35,525 bases of DNA from Flavobacteriaceae bacterium (GTDB lineage: Bacteria > Bacteroidota > Bacteroidia > Flavobacteriales > Flavobacteriaceae): the NCBI GenBank assembly GCA_947379965.1, contig CANCPC010000017.1, positions 1 to 35,525 on the forward strand, read 5' to 3'. A model generated the notes under the pieces. It was not told where the DNA came from, did no database searches, and saw only the letters and a list, made by a program, of their open reading frames with translations. Below, one piece after another: positions 8,283-18,774 of the stretch (within the stretch, counting starts at the first letter, position 1; every line of letters begins with the position of its first letter). The translations under genes were made by a program, and so were the position numbers.

Positions 8283-10418
8283 ATGAAAGGAGTGATGCTT
8301 TTTTCGACACTATTAATTTGTAGTGTTTTGGTTCATGCACAAACTACATTTTATGTAAGTCCTGCTGGAAATGATACTTATAATGGCTCTAAAAACAAGC
8401 CATTCGCTACACTGCTAAAAGCTAGAGAAGCTGTTAGGAAATTAAGAGATAAAAAACAAGGATCTACAGTAGTAATAAATGGAGGGAGTTATCGATTTAC
8501 GGAGCCATTTGAGTTAACTAAAGAAGATAGTGGAAACCAGAAAAATCCTGTGGTTTATACTGCTGCTAAAAATCAGGTAGTAAATTTTGTCGGCAGCTTT
8601 TCGGTAGGTAATAATCAATTAAAGCCTATAAACGATAAAGAAACTTTGACAAGAATTAGACCTTCCTTACAAGGTAAAATTTTAGCTCTAGATTTAACGG
8701 CTTATCAACTCAATCACATCAAGGGGTATCCAAACATTTTTAATGATGATGGAGGAATTTTAGGTTTGTTTGTTAATGGTTCTAGAATGCCAATGTCACG
8801 TTACCCTAATACAGGTTATATGGCTATGAAAAAAGTAATTGTTAATGGGGGTGGTCAAGAAACCAAAAACGATGATTGGGCTAATTATTATGCTGCAGGT
8901 GCTAAAGATAAACGTCCGCCAAGGCCAGGTATATTTGAATACAGAGATAATAGAGCAGCAAGTTGGGTAAGTCAGCTAGAACGCGGAGTTTGGTTGAAAG
9001 GATATTGGCGTATACCTTGGCAAAATGAAAGTGTGCGTATTGGTAATATAGATACTATAGCAAAAACAATTACTTTAAAGGAACCTGTTCCGGGTGGTAT
9101 TGGAAACAAATACACAAGACCAGAAGGGAATGGTATGGAACAATATTGGCTACTAAATTTGTTAGAAGAAATAGATATGCCTGGTGAATGGGCAATTGAT
9201 TTTAAAGACAAAAAAATATACTTCTATCCTCCTGAAAATTATAAAGGTGAACCTTTGGAAATTGCTGATAGTAAAGGAGCAGTTGTTGAAATGAACAATG
9301 TGTCTAATGTAGTTTTTAAAAATATCAATATTGAGCAAAGTGTTAATGAAGGGTTCAAACTAAATGAATGCAGTAATGTGCTCATAGCAGGCTGTACTAT
9401 AAAAAATATCAATAAATATGCAGTCAAAATTAACGGTGGTAATAATAATACTGTACAAAGTTGTGATTTATATAATTTAGGAGAAGGTGGCGTTTGGCTT
9501 AGTGGCGGTGATGAAAGTGTAACTCCTAGAATTGCTGCAGGGCATAGGGTTATAAACAATCATATTTATAATTTTGGTGAGATAGTACACATATACGTAC
9601 CTGCTGTAAATGCTGGGTTTACAGGTGGTGGAGGTGGCGGTCATCATACCTGTGTGGGTAACTATGTTGCTCATAACCTTATACACGATACACCTCATGG
9701 AGGTATTATTTATGGTAGCTGGGATAATGTTTTTGAGTACAATGAGATTTTTAGATTCTGTAAAGCTTCTAACGATTTAGGTGCTTTTTATAGTTACGAT
9801 TTATACACGCGATCAGGAAATAATACTTTCGCCTATAATTTTATTCACAATAGTGATGATGGTGATGGTATTTATTTTGATCATGACCATTATGATATGC
9901 ATGTTTATGGCAATATTCTAGCTTTAAATAGTAGAGGTGGTAAACGAGGAATAGGGTTTTTATTTAAGCATGGTTCCATGCCTAAAACTACGTATCCTAT
10001 TGATTGTCATGATAATATTTCGGTAAATTGTAGTTATGGCTTTGAATTGGTAACCAGTGAATCACCTTTAAATAATTGGCAAAATAATGTAGCCGTAAAC
10101 TGCAAAGTACCTTTTGAATTTAAATATGTATTGGCAACCGGTAAAGAAGTGAAGCAAGATCCTTCGGTGGCTAATGGTCCTAATAGGACATACACCAATA
10201 ACCCCGGTTTTGTAAATATGGAGCAAATGAATTTTCAATTGTTGCCTAATGCACAATTGTTGAAAGATTTACCCAACTTTAAACCCATCCCTGTTGATAA
10301 AATAGGACTATATATTGATGAATACAGAAAACTTTTGCCAACAGATAAAGAGATTGATAGATTTAGTAACGGTGATGGTAAAATGTCTTTAAATCAAGCT
10401 ATTTTAGATAGAAATTAA
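8283..10418 (+). CDS. Right-handed parallel beta-helix protein, GH141-like (copy 1)
   Basis: Exported 711-residue beta-helix protein, signal peptide ending VHA before QTTF. The mature N-terminus FYVSPAGNDTYNGSKNKPFA and the following KAREAVRKLR are the hallmark of a large group of secreted beta-helix enzymes that includes GH141 (alpha-L-fucosidase on rhamnogalacturonan II, also xylanase). LGLFVNGSRMPMSRYPNTG and GEWAIDFKDKKIYFYPPE occur in the first half. Repeating rungs (VVFKNINIEQSVNEG, NVLIAGCTIKNINKYAV, NTVQSCDLYNLGEGG) follow. Acidic clusters DLGAFYSYDLYTR and DGDGIYFDHDHYD are at the position where the paralogue at 24626 has DTGAFYSYGGW and GLYSDDGDSGD; they are candidate active-site residues. 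Fold is firm, GH141 membership is likely but not proven, and the sugar removed is inferred to be L-fucose or a related deoxy sugar. Confidence 0.7.
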   Translation: MKGVMLFSTLLICSVLVHAQTTFYVSPAGNDTYNGSKNKPFATLLKAREAVRKLRDKKQGSTVVINGGSYRFTEPFELTKEDSGNQKNPVVYTAAKNQVVNFVGSFSVGNNQLKPINDKETLTRIRPSLQGKILALDLTAYQLNHIKGYPNIFNDDGGILGLFVNGSRMPMSRYPNTGYMAMKKVIVNGGGQETKNDDWANYYAAGAKDKRPPRPGIFEYRDNRAASWVSQLERGVWLKGYWRIPWQNESVRIGNIDTIAKTITLKEPVPGGIGNKYTRPEGNGMEQYWLLNLLEEIDMPGEWAIDFKDKKIYFYPPENYKGEPLEIADSKGAVVEMNNVSNVVFKNINIEQSVNEGFKLNECSNVLIAGCTIKNINKYAVKINGGNNNTVQSCDLYNLGEGGVWLSGGDESVTPRIAAGHRVINNHIYNFGEIVHIYVPAVNAGFTGGGGGGHHTCVGNYVAHNLIHDTPHGGIIYGSWDNVFEYNEIFRFCKASNDLGAFYSYDLYTRSGNNTFAYNFIHNSDDGDGIYFDHDHYDMHVYGNILALNSRGGKRGIGFLFKHGSMPKTTYPIDCHDNISVNCSYGFELVTSESPLNNWQNNVAVNCKVPFEFKYVLATGKEVKQDPSVANGPNRTYTNNPGFVNMEQMNFQLLPNAQLLKDLPNFKPIPVDKIGLYIDEYRKLLPTDKEIDRFSNGDGKMSLNQAILDRN

Positions 10419-10427
10419 TTTAAAAAA

Positions 10428-12731
10428 ATGTTTAAAAATTATATTGTTCTTTTATTTGTTTTTACTTGGTTTTGTCATTTAACAGCTCAACCTAAAAAAG
10501 ATAAAATAGGCGTTAATATCGATTGGCATTCTTTTTTAGAAAAGCAAGATATGATATGGACTAAAATGCCATTGAATTATTATGAAGGTCCCTTTGTAGG
10601 TAATGGTTTACTTGGAACCGTTTTTTTTAAAGATACCATCTTGCCAAATACTATTGCTTTTGAAGTAGGAAGAACTGATGTCTACGATCATAGAACTCCA
10701 GAACAGATAAAAGATAAATATCCATGGCCTAAAGTTCGCTTGCCCATTGGGAAATTATTATTATCTACAAAAGGATCTATTAAATCAATAAATTTTAGAA
10801 CGCACCTATGGGATGCAGAAATTACAGGTACTATAGTGACAGATAAAGGATCACTTGATTTAATTTGCTATACTCCTACAGATGAAAAAATTATCGTCCT
10901 TAAATATAAAGGCTATAATGGAGAAGTATCGTCTTATGTTTCATTTAGACCCGAGCAAGGAAACAGTGCAAGGCCTCCAAGGAGACCTATGGCAGGAAAA
11001 GTATATGAGCCAAATCCTCCCTTTTTAGTTACTAAACAAGATGATATTCAAATAATTACTCAGCCTTTGCTCTATGGAGATGATTATGCAACTGCTTGGA
11101 ATCAAAAAAAAGAGACTAGCGGATTTACTTCTGTATATATCACTGTAGCCAATAAATGGGCAGAAAATATTAAACCATTTAAAGGCAGTAATTTAGTTGC
11201 TATCGAACAATTGAAAATTGCTAGAAAGAAAGATGAAATGAAAATGCTGCAAAATCATAGAAAGTGGTGGCATAATTATTATACCTCTAGTTTTATTAGT
11301 ATTCCTGATGAAAGAATTGAAAGTTTTTATTGGATGCAATTGTATCGTTTAGGAAGTGCTGGACGACCAGACCAACCTGTAATTGATTTGTTGGGACCTT
11401 GGTATAAACCTTCTGTGTGGTTGTCTATATGGGCCAATTTAAATCTTCAACTTACTTATTATACCACAGGAGTTACAAATCATTTAGACATGGAAGAACC
11501 GTATTTCAAGATGATTGAAAAATACCAAAATCAATTAATTAATAATGTACCTAAGGATTTTCAAAATGATTGCGCTGCATTACAAACAGTAGTAATGTTT
11601 AACGATTTGTCAGGTAATGTTTTTTTGACTAACGATAGTTCTAGTAAACAAAGAATGAGTTTAATAGCATTGCCATGGATTATGCAGCAATTCTATTTAC
11701 ATTATAGATTTACGATGGATGAAAAAAGATTGCAAAAGTCAATTTATCCACTAATGAAGCGTGCTTTTAATGTGTACTTAAGAGTTATGTATAAAGGCGA
11801 AGATGGTAAGTATCATTTACCATTAACTTTTTCAGATGAGTATGGAGAGGATAAAGATGTTAGTATGAATTTGGCATTAGCAAAGTGGGGTTTTAAAACA
11901 TTAATTAGTTGTGCAGAAAAGTTAAAGATTAAAGAAGAAGCATTGCCACAGTGGAAAGAATTTGTACAAAATATTGCGAGCTATCCTGTAGATGACAGAG
12001 GTATTAAAATAGGTCAAAACCTATCATTTGATAGGCCACATAGACATTACAGTCATCTTTTTTCAATATTTCCTTTGTACGATTTGAATGTAAATGACAA
12101 TAGAGAGGATCTTTTATTAATGGAGAAATCTATAAATAATTTTACAGATTTAGATGGCGATAATTGTATGTTTAAATTTACTGGTGCTTCATCACTTTGG
12201 TCCGCTATAGGAAATGGCGAAAACGCTTTAAAGTGGCTACAGCGTTCACTTCAGATACTACCTTACAAGGTTCCGACGGTTACAGCAAACGGATTTTACA
12301 GCGAACATGGCTGGCCAACATTTGAGTCCCCTATAGCAGCTACTCGTTCGCTACTAGATATGATGTTACAAAGTTGGGGTAATACCATTCGTGTTTTTCC
12401 ATCAATGCCCTCTGATTGGAAAGAGGCAGTTTTTTATAACCTTAGGGCAGAGGGAGGTTTCATAATAAGTGCTAAAAGAGAAAATGGAAAAACAAGCTGG
12501 GTAAATATAAAAAGTTTAAAAGGTGAGCCATTACAAATTATGGTTCCAGATTGGAAAGAGGAATTAAATTATGCCTTTGATTCGTCTTGTTTAAAAAAAA
12601 TAAGCGAGGGCTTGTATCGTATTACATTAAAAAAAGGAGAAAGTATTGTATTACATCCTAAAGACAAAAAATTAAATTTTATTATTGAACCAATAGCATC
12701 TCCTAATTCATTTCATTGGGGACTTAACTAA
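10428..12731 (+). CDS. Divergent GH95-like glycoside hydrolase
   Basis: Exported 767-residue protein, signal peptide ending HLTA before QPKK. Architecture follows GH95: N-terminal beta-super-sandwich (about 20-260; [16 protein letters not shown]), helical linker, (alpha/alpha)6 barrel (about 290-650) and C-terminal beta-domain. By eye alignment with the neighbour at 12737, the Asn-x-Asn pair is kept (WANLNLQL, N337/N339), as is [13 protein letters not shown]. The general acid region reads [10 protein letters not shown] (E471 candidate) instead of SPSTSPENS. The catalytic Asp of canonical GH95 ([10 protein letters not shown]) aligns with FESPIAAT, giving E633. It may therefore act on a different linkage or sugar, for example L-galactose or an unknown residue, or be a new family. 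An unusual proline/arginine loop (RPPRRP) lies near residue 185. It ends 5 bp before the canonical GH95 gene, consistent with tandem duplication and divergence. Confidence 0.72.
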   Translation: MFKNYIVLLFVFTWFCHLTAQPKKDKIGVNIDWHSFLEKQDMIWTKMPLNYYEGPFVGNGLLGTVFFKDTILPNTIAFEVGRTDVYDHRTPEQIKDKYPWPKVRLPIGKLLLSTKGSIKSINFRTHLWDAEITGTIVTDKGSLDLICYTPTDEKIIVLKYKGYNGEVSSYVSFRPEQGNSARPPRRPMAGKVYEPNPPFLVTKQDDIQIITQPLLYGDDYATAWNQKKETSGFTSVYITVANKWAENIKPFKGSNLVAIEQLKIARKKDEMKMLQNHRKWWHNYYTSSFISIPDERIESFYWMQLYRLGSAGRPDQPVIDLLGPWYKPSVWLSIWANLNLQLTYYTTGVTNHLDMEEPYFKMIEKYQNQLINNVPKDFQNDCAALQTVVMFNDLSGNVFLTNDSSSKQRMSLIALPWIMQQFYLHYRFTMDEKRLQKSIYPLMKRAFNVYLRVMYKGEDGKYHLPLTFSDEYGEDKDVSMNLALAKWGFKTLISCAEKLKIKEEALPQWKEFVQNIASYPVDDRGIKIGQNLSFDRPHRHYSHLFSIFPLYDLNVNDNREDLLLMEKSINNFTDLDGDNCMFKFTGASSLWSAIGNGENALKWLQRSLQILPYKVPTVTANGFYSEHGWPTFESPIAATRSLLDMMLQSWGNTIRVFPSMPSDWKEAVFYNLRAEGGFIISAKRENGKTSWVNIKSLKGEPLQIMVPDWKEELNYAFDSSCLKKISEGLYRITLKKGESIVLHPKDKKLNFIIEPIASPNSFHWGLN

Positions 12732-12736
12732 TAACT

Positions 12737-15121
12737 ATGAAAAAGATAATCCTACTTTTATGTTTATTATTTGTTACAAAACTATTGTTTGCACAAAATG
12801 CAGATAAAATTTTGTGGTATAAGCAGCCTGCCAAAGTATTTGAAGAAAGTTTGGTTTTGGGTAATGGAACACTAGGTGCATCGGTATTTGGCGGTATATC
12901 TTCAGAAAAAATTTATTTGAATGATGCCACACTTTGGTCGGGTGAGCCAGTAAATGCAGAAGGAGATATTGATAAGTATAAATATTTACCTGCTGTAAGA
13001 GAAGCATTGGCAAAAGAAGATTATCCTGCTGCACAAGAGTTGGTAAAAAAATTACAAGGTAAATTTAGTCAATCCTATATGGCTTTAGGTACACTGTTTT
13101 TGCATTTCGACCACGATTCGATTGTTAGTAATTACAAACGGGAGTTAAATCTAGATAATGCAATTTCTCAAGTTAGTTATACTGTAAATAATGTAAACTA
13201 TAAAAGAGAATATTTTGTTTCCAACCCAGATAAAGTTCTTGTTATTCGGTTAAAGGTGGATAAAAAATCTCAATTAAATTTTAGTATTGGTTTTAATAGT
13301 GTGATGAAATATACTCTCGAAACTAATAATAATGAACTGATCGCTAATGGTTATGCGCCCTATCAACAAAATGCATCCGTTGGTGGTGTTCCTGGTGATA
13401 TCTTTTTTGATTCAAATCGAGGAATTCACTTCAGCAGTATACTAAAAGTAAAATTAGTGGATGGTACAATATTAAATAAAGACAATGTTATGACGGTCAA
13501 GTCAGCAACTGAAGCTATTATTTTTGTTTCGATTGCGACTAGTTTTAACGGTTACGATAAAAATCCTGTAACACAAGGCAAGCCTTATAAAAATATTGCT
13601 GCTGTTCAATTAAGCAAAGCTTTTTCAAAAAAATACGATCAATTGAAAGAATCACACATAAAAGATTATCAGTATTTTTTCAATCGAGTACAATTAAACT
13701 TAGGACAAGATTCGGTTAGTCATTTAGCTACCGATGAGCGTTTGCAGCGTTATGCAACCGGTGCAGCAGATAGAGAACTTGAATCACTTTACTTTAATTT
13801 TGGAAGATATTTGCTTATTAGCAGTTCTAGAACTAAAGCCGTACCAGCAAATCTGCAAGGGATATGGAATCATCTTGCTCGTCCACCTTGGAATTCTAAT
13901 TATACCATAAATATTAATACACAAGAAAATTATTGGCCTGCAGAAATCACCAATTTATCAGAACTTCATACCCCTTTACTAGAGCTGATAGAAAATATTT
14001 CAAAAACAGGAACTAGTACAGCAAAAAACTATTACAATAGTAGTGGCTGGATGGCTGCCCATAATAGTGATATTTGGGCTATGAGTAATCCTGTTGGAGG
14101 AGGCAAAGGAAATCCGCAATGGTCTAACTTCAGTATGGGCGGCGCTTGGTTAAGTACGCATCTGTGGGAACATTATGCATTTACTCAAGATATCAATTTT
14201 CTTCGTACGAAAGCATATCCAATATTAAAAGGTGCGGCAACATTTTGCCTATCTTTTTTAGTTAAAGATAAGGATGGGCATTTAATTACGTCACCATCAA
14301 CATCCCCTGAGAATTCTTATCTAACACCCGATGGGTTTAAAGGAGCCACATTATATGGTGGCACAGCCGATTTAGCTATTATCAGAGAATGTTTTATACA
14401 AACCATTAAATCTGCAAAGATTTTAGGAGTTGATAAAATTTTTGTATTAGCATTAGAAGAAGCACTAACAAATTTGCATCCTTATCAGATTGGCGCTCAA
14501 GGGAATTTACAGGAATGGTACCACGATTGGAAAGATTTTGAAATAAAACATCGCCATCAATCCCATTTAATTGGTTTATATCCAGGACAGCATATTTCAA
14601 TAGATAAAACACCAGACTTGGCTGCTGCTTGTAAAAAAACATTAGAAATTAAAGGCGATGAAACCACAGGTTGGAGCAAAGGCTGGCGAATTAATCTATG
14701 GGCAAGATTGAAAGACGGTAATCACGCTTATAAAATGTATAGAGAACTTTTGAAACTGAAAGAACCTGATAAAGCTATTAATTATTCAGGAGGTGGAGGT
14801 ACTTACCCTAATCTATTAGATGCTCATCCGCCTTTTCAAATTGATGGTAATTTTGGAGGAACAGCTGCAGTAGCTGAAATGCTTTTGCAATCTAATGATG
14901 ATTCAATTGATTTATTACCTGCTTTACCAGATGTTTGGAAAGATGGAAGTGTAAAAGGCTTGAGAGCAAGGGGTGGTTTTACTGTTGATATAAATTGGAA
15001 AGAGGGGAAAGTAACAGCGTATAAAATCAAGTCAATTAATAATCAACGCAAAGTGCAAATAAACATTAACAATAAAAAACAATGGATTCAATCCCGAAAT
15101 ACAATGATTATTGTTCATTAA
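12737..15121 (+). CDS. GH95 alpha-L-fucosidase (or alpha-L-galactosidase)
   Basis: Exported 794-residue member of GH95, an inverting family that removes terminal alpha-1,2-L-fucose or in some members alpha-L-galactose. Signal peptide ends LFA before QNAD. The opening [19 protein letters not shown] and [11 protein letters not shown] are diagnostic. Residues equivalent to the active site of Bifidobacterium AfcA appear intact: NINTQENYW (N392, N394), SPSTSPENS (E525), and [14 protein letters not shown] (D703); [13 protein letters not shown] and [16 protein letters not shown] are also present. Length matches the family (750-850). The choice between fucose and galactose depends on pocket residues that I cannot score without a structure. 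A small AT hairpin covers the stop codon, and pyruvate carboxylase follows after 48 bp. Confidence 0.92.
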   Translation: MKKIILLLCLLFVTKLLFAQNADKILWYKQPAKVFEESLVLGNGTLGASVFGGISSEKIYLNDATLWSGEPVNAEGDIDKYKYLPAVREALAKEDYPAAQELVKKLQGKFSQSYMALGTLFLHFDHDSIVSNYKRELNLDNAISQVSYTVNNVNYKREYFVSNPDKVLVIRLKVDKKSQLNFSIGFNSVMKYTLETNNNELIANGYAPYQQNASVGGVPGDIFFDSNRGIHFSSILKVKLVDGTILNKDNVMTVKSATEAIIFVSIATSFNGYDKNPVTQGKPYKNIAAVQLSKAFSKKYDQLKESHIKDYQYFFNRVQLNLGQDSVSHLATDERLQRYATGAADRELESLYFNFGRYLLISSSRTKAVPANLQGIWNHLARPPWNSNYTININTQENYWPAEITNLSELHTPLLELIENISKTGTSTAKNYYNSSGWMAAHNSDIWAMSNPVGGGKGNPQWSNFSMGGAWLSTHLWEHYAFTQDINFLRTKAYPILKGAATFCLSFLVKDKDGHLITSPSTSPENSYLTPDGFKGATLYGGTADLAIIRECFIQTIKSAKILGVDKIFVLALEEALTNLHPYQIGAQGNLQEWYHDWKDFEIKHRHQSHLIGLYPGQHISIDKTPDLAAACKKTLEIKGDETTGWSKGWRINLWARLKDGNHAYKMYRELLKLKEPDKAINYSGGGGTYPNLLDAHPPFQIDGNFGGTAAVAEMLLQSNDDSIDLLPALPDVWKDGSVKGLRARGGFTVDINWKEGKVTAYKIKSINNQRKVQININNKKQWIQSRNTMIIVH

Positions 15122-15127
15122 CAATAA
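15108..15127 (+). terminator. Hairpin spanning the GH95 stop codon
   Basis: TTATTGTT and AACAATAA form a perfect 8-bp stem around a 4-base loop (CATT), with the TAA stop codon at the edge of the loop. No T-run follows, and the stem is nearly all A-T, so it is a weak intrinsic terminator at best. It could mark the 3' boundary of the left block before pyruvate carboxylase, or stabilise the mRNA end. Confidence 0.3.
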
Positions 15128-15169
15128 AAATGATAAAAAGAATAAATTAATAAAAATACTTTTTTAGTT

Positions 15170-18100
15170 ATGAAAATAAAAAAAGTTTTAGTTGCAAATC
15201 GTGGCGAAATTGCCATTCGAATTTTTCGCGCCTGTAATGAAGTTGGAATTAAAACTGTAGGCATATATACATATGAAGACCGTTATTCTTTGCATCGATA
15301 CAAAGCAGACGAATCGTATCAGATAGGAGAAGACAATGAACCCTTAAAACCCTATTTAAATAGTGATGCTATAATAAAGATTGCAGTAGAAAATGACGTT
15401 GATGCGATTCATCCAGGGTATGGATTTCTTTCGGAAAATGCTGAATTTTCTCAAAAATGTGCTGAAAATGGAATTATTTTTGTTGGTCCGAAAGTATCGG
15501 TTTTAAAAGCACTGGGCGACAAAATTACAGCAAAGAAAGTTGCAGTTGAAAATCAGATACCTATAATTCAAAGTAGTAAAGAAGATCTTATAGATATAAC
15601 AATTGCATTATCCGAAGCCAAAAAAATTGGTTATCCCTTAATGTTAAAAGCGGCATCAGGTGGAGGTGGTCGTGGTATGCGTGTAATTCATTCAGAAGAG
15701 GAGCTAAAAATTTTTTTTGACGAATCAAAACGGGAATCTTTAAATGCTTTCGGAGATGCCACCGTTTTTCTGGAAAAATTTGTAGCAAATCCAAAGCATA
15801 TTGAAATTCAAATAGTGGCAGATACTTTTGGTAATATGGTGCATTTGTACGAGCGTGATTGTTCGGTTCAAAGGCGTTATCAAAAAGTTATTGAATTTGC
15901 CCCTTCATTTGGTTTGTCTCAAGATATAAAGGACAAGTTGTACCAGTACGCAATTACTATTTGTAAAGCAGTACATTATGATAACATAGGAACTGTTGAA
16001 TTTTTAGTTGATGAAGATAGTAGTATTTATTTTATAGAGGTAAATCCAAGAATACAGGTAGAACATACCGTTACTGAATTAGTAACAAATATAGATTTGG
16101 TAAAGGCGCAACTGTTTATTGCAGGAGGTTACACACTTTCAGATGAACAAATTAAAATAAAAAATCAGGAAGCAGTAACCGTTACTGGATTTGCCGTACA
16201 ATGCCGTATTACAACTGAAGACCCTTCAAATGATTTCAAACCAGATTATGGTGTTATTTCTACTTATAGAAGTGCTTCAGGTTTTGGAATACGACTGGAT
16301 GCAGGCAGTATTTATCAAGGAGTCAATATCTTACCTTTTTTTGATTCGATGTTAGTCAAGGTTTCTGCAAATAGCAGAACCTTGGATGGTGCCTGCCGAA
16401 AAATGCACAGAGCTCTTGCTGAATTTCGTATCAGGGGAGTGAAAACCAATATTGCCTTTTTAGATAATATTTTAAACAACAAGACTTTTCGTGAAGGAAA
16501 AGTAACCGTTAATTTTATTAAGGACGAACCTTCTTTATTCGAATTTATAGAACCTAAAAATCGTGCCAACAAATTGGTCAATTTTTTAGGTGAAATAATT
16601 GTAAATGGAAATCAAGATATCAAAACTAAAGAAACCAATAAAATATTTATAAAGCCTAAAATACCTGTTTTTAATAAATTAGATGCGTATCCGAGGGGGA
16701 CAAAGGATTTATTGACAGAATTAGGACCTGAGAAATTTGCGAATTGGTTAAAACTGGAAAAAAAAATTCATTACACCGATACTACTATGCGAGATGCTCA
16801 TCAAAGCTTATTAGCGACAAGAATGAGGACTAAAGATATGATTCAGGTAGCAGAGGGGTTTGCAAAAAACCATCCAGAGATTTTTAGTGTTGAAGTATGG
16901 GGTGGAGCCACCTTTGATGTTTGTCTTAGATTTTTACAGGAAAATCCTTGGGAAAGATTGCGTTTACTTCGAAAAGCAATGCCTAATATATTACTGCAAA
17001 TGCTTATTCGTGGTTCCAATGGAGTCGGATATACTGCATATCCTGATAATTTGATAGAGAAATTTGTAGAAGAATCTTGGGAAAACGGAATAGATGTTTT
17101 TCGAATATTTGATTCATTGAATTGGATGAAATCCATAGCGCCATGTATTGAGCAAGTACGAACAAAAACTGGAGGTCTCGCAGAAGGTTCTATTTGCTAC
17201 ACTGGTGATATTTTGGATCCAACCAAAACAAAGTACAATCTAAAATATTATTTACAACTGGCAAAAGACATTGAAAATGCCGGCGCACATATTTTAGGTG
17301 TAAAGGATATGGCAGGACTTTTAAAACCTAATGCTGCATTCGAATTAATTTCAGCATTAAAATCTGAAATTAATATTCCAATTCACTTGCATACCCATGA
17401 CACTTCTTCGGTGCAGGCTGCAATGTATTTGAAAGCTATTGAAGCAGGTGTTGATGTAATAGATGTTGCTTTAGGAGGGTTATCGGGTTTAACATCTCAA
17501 CCTAATTTTAATTCAATTCTTGAAATGTTACGTTTTCACGAAAGAGAAAACACTATGGATAGTCACAAATTATCGGAATATTCAGATTATTGGGAATTAG
17601 TTAGAAGTTATTATTATCCATTTGAATCTGGTTTAAAATCAGGTACTGGCGCTGTTTACAAACATGAAATTCCTGGCGGACAATACTCAAATTTAAAAGG
17701 GCAGGCGATTGCTTTGGGATTGGAAGATAAATTTCCTCAAGTAACAAAAATGTATGGAGAGGTTAATATGCTTTTTGGAGATATTATTAAAGTTACCCCG
17801 AGTTCAAAAGTCGTAGGTGATATGGCACAATATCTTATAAGCAACAATCTTACCATTAAAGATGTAATCGAAAGGGGAGAAACACTTTCTTTTCCCCAAT
17901 CGGTTATCGGCTTTTTTAAAGGTGATTTAGGTCAGCCAGTGGGCGGTTTTCCGGAGGAAATACAAAAAATAATTTTAAAAGATGTTATACCTTATGTTGA
18001 CAGTCCTGGTGCACATTTAAAGCCAATTAATTTTGATGAAGAGTTTAGTGCTTTCAATGAAAATTTTTCAAAAGGAATGGGACGAGAATTAGAAATCACA

Positions 18101-18631
18101 GACTTTTTATCCTATAATTTATATCCAAAAGTATTTTTAGATGCCTACAATAACCATATAAAGTATGGAAATGTAATGAATATACCAACAAAGAATTTCT
18201 TTTATGGAATGGACATTGGAGAAGAAATTATGATTGAATTAGATAAAGGGAAAAATGTTCTGATTTCATTCATTTCTAAATCTGAACCGAATCCTTTCGG
18301 GAATGTTGATGTTTTATTTAAAGTTAATGGGCAATTTCGAAATGTTGTTATTAAAGATAAATCGGTTAAAGTTGTTACAATAGAAAATGAAAAGGTAGTA
18401 AAGGGTAGCGTGGAACAAATCGGTGCACCTCTGCAAGGAATGCTATCAAAAATTCTGGTTGAGAATGGACAAAAGGTGAATAAAAACCAACCTCTTTTCA
18501 TAATAGAAGCTATGAAAATGGAAACTACAGTACTTGCTTCAAACGAAGGCAGTATATCTAAAATTAAATTGAATGAGAGCACTATGGTAAATACCGATGA
18601 TTTAGTATTAATTCTACAACCAACAGTTTAG
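15170..18631 (+). CDS. pyc: Pyruvate carboxylase
   Basis: Cytoplasmic biotin enzyme that converts pyruvate, bicarbonate and ATP to oxaloacetate, refilling the TCA cycle or feeding gluconeogenesis and the succinate route. All parts are in one 1153-residue chain: biotin carboxylase (1-450) starting VLVANRGEIAIRIFRA, with the ATP-grasp loop AASGGGGRGMR (161-171) and EVNPRIQVEHTVTE; carboxyltransferase (about 530-800) with YTDTTMRDAHQSLLATRMRT (535-554), VKDMAGLLKP and metal ligands in HLHTHDTSS; then the tetramerisation/PC domain and a biotinyl domain ending with EAMKMETTV, biotinylated Lys about K1116. Length is that of single-chain PYC. It has no signal peptide and is the only intracellular protein in the window. 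It lies on the same strand 48 bp after GH95, but 143 bp before the next enzyme gene. Role here may be to capture pyruvate from fucose/uronate catabolism (inference). Confidence 0.97.
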   Translation: MKIKKVLVANRGEIAIRIFRACNEVGIKTVGIYTYEDRYSLHRYKADESYQIGEDNEPLKPYLNSDAIIKIAVENDVDAIHPGYGFLSENAEFSQKCAENGIIFVGPKVSVLKALGDKITAKKVAVENQIPIIQSSKEDLIDITIALSEAKKIGYPLMLKAASGGGGRGMRVIHSEEELKIFFDESKRESLNAFGDATVFLEKFVANPKHIEIQIVADTFGNMVHLYERDCSVQRRYQKVIEFAPSFGLSQDIKDKLYQYAITICKAVHYDNIGTVEFLVDEDSSIYFIEVNPRIQVEHTVTELVTNIDLVKAQLFIAGGYTLSDEQIKIKNQEAVTVTGFAVQCRITTEDPSNDFKPDYGVISTYRSASGFGIRLDAGSIYQGVNILPFFDSMLVKVSANSRTLDGACRKMHRALAEFRIRGVKTNIAFLDNILNNKTFREGKVTVNFIKDEPSLFEFIEPKNRANKLVNFLGEIIVNGNQDIKTKETNKIFIKPKIPVFNKLDAYPRGTKDLLTELGPEKFANWLKLEKKIHYTDTTMRDAHQSLLATRMRTKDMIQVAEGFAKNHPEIFSVEVWGGATFDVCLRFLQENPWERLRLLRKAMPNILLQMLIRGSNGVGYTAYPDNLIEKFVEESWENGIDVFRIFDSLNWMKSIAPCIEQVRTKTGGLAEGSICYTGDILDPTKTKYNLKYYLQLAKDIENAGAHILGVKDMAGLLKPNAAFELISALKSEINIPIHLHTHDTSSVQAAMYLKAIEAGVDVIDVALGGLSGLTSQPNFNSILEMLRFHERENTMDSHKLSEYSDYWELVRSYYYPFESGLKSGTGAVYKHEIPGGQYSNLKGQAIALGLEDKFPQVTKMYGEVNMLFGDIIKVTPSSKVVGDMAQYLISNNLTIKDVIERGETLSFPQSVIGFFKGDLGQPVGGFPEEIQKIILKDVIPYVDSPGAHLKPINFDEEFSAFNENFSKGMGRELEITDFLSYNLYPKVFLDAYNNHIKYGNVMNIPTKNFFYGMDIGEEIMIELDKGKNVLISFISKSEPNPFGNVDVLFKVNGQFRNVVIKDKSVKVVTIENEKVVKGSVEQIGAPLQGMLSKILVENGQKVNKNQPLFIIEAMKMETTVLASNEGSISKIKLNESTMVNTDDLVLILQPTV

Positions 18632-18774
18632 GAATAGAATAAACAAATTATAATAAATAACTATGTCTATCCTCCTTAATGAAGTTGAAACTAAAATAGG
18701 AAAATTTCATACTGAAATAGTGAATATTGGCTTAGTAGATAATATTCTCAACAAAAGATGACAAAATAAATTAT
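18632..18774 (+). other. 143-bp gap after pyc
   Basis: The largest gap inside the first two blocks. It contains no TAnnTTTG box and no hairpin that I can see, only the small ORF described separately. A promoter for the downstream GH43 gene is not evident. Confidence 0.4.
18663..18761 (+). CDS. Possible 32-codon small ORF between pyc and GH43
   Basis: ATG at 18663 opens a frame of 32 codons ending at TGA 18759-18761, translating to a peptide beginning MSILLNEVETKIGKFHTEI and ending NILNKR. It is 31 bp after pyc and 13 bp before the GH43 start, on the same strand. It has no signal peptide or membrane segment and I do not recognise it. It may be a real small protein, a leader peptide, or the leftover 5' end of a deleted gene. 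The amphipathic, protein-like composition is the only support beyond position. Confidence 0.25.
   Translation: MSILLNEVETKIGKFHTEIVNIGLVDNILNKR

Noticed and set aside
8972..9698. Minus-strand frames of 73-106 codons inside the beta-helix gene
   Set aside because: They lie wholly inside a well-supported gene on the other strand, have no signals of their own, and show composition expected of a shadow frame.
18202..18582. 126-codon minus-strand frame inside pyruvate carboxylase
   Set aside because: It is opposite the conserved biotinyl region of pyc and encodes no recognisable domain.
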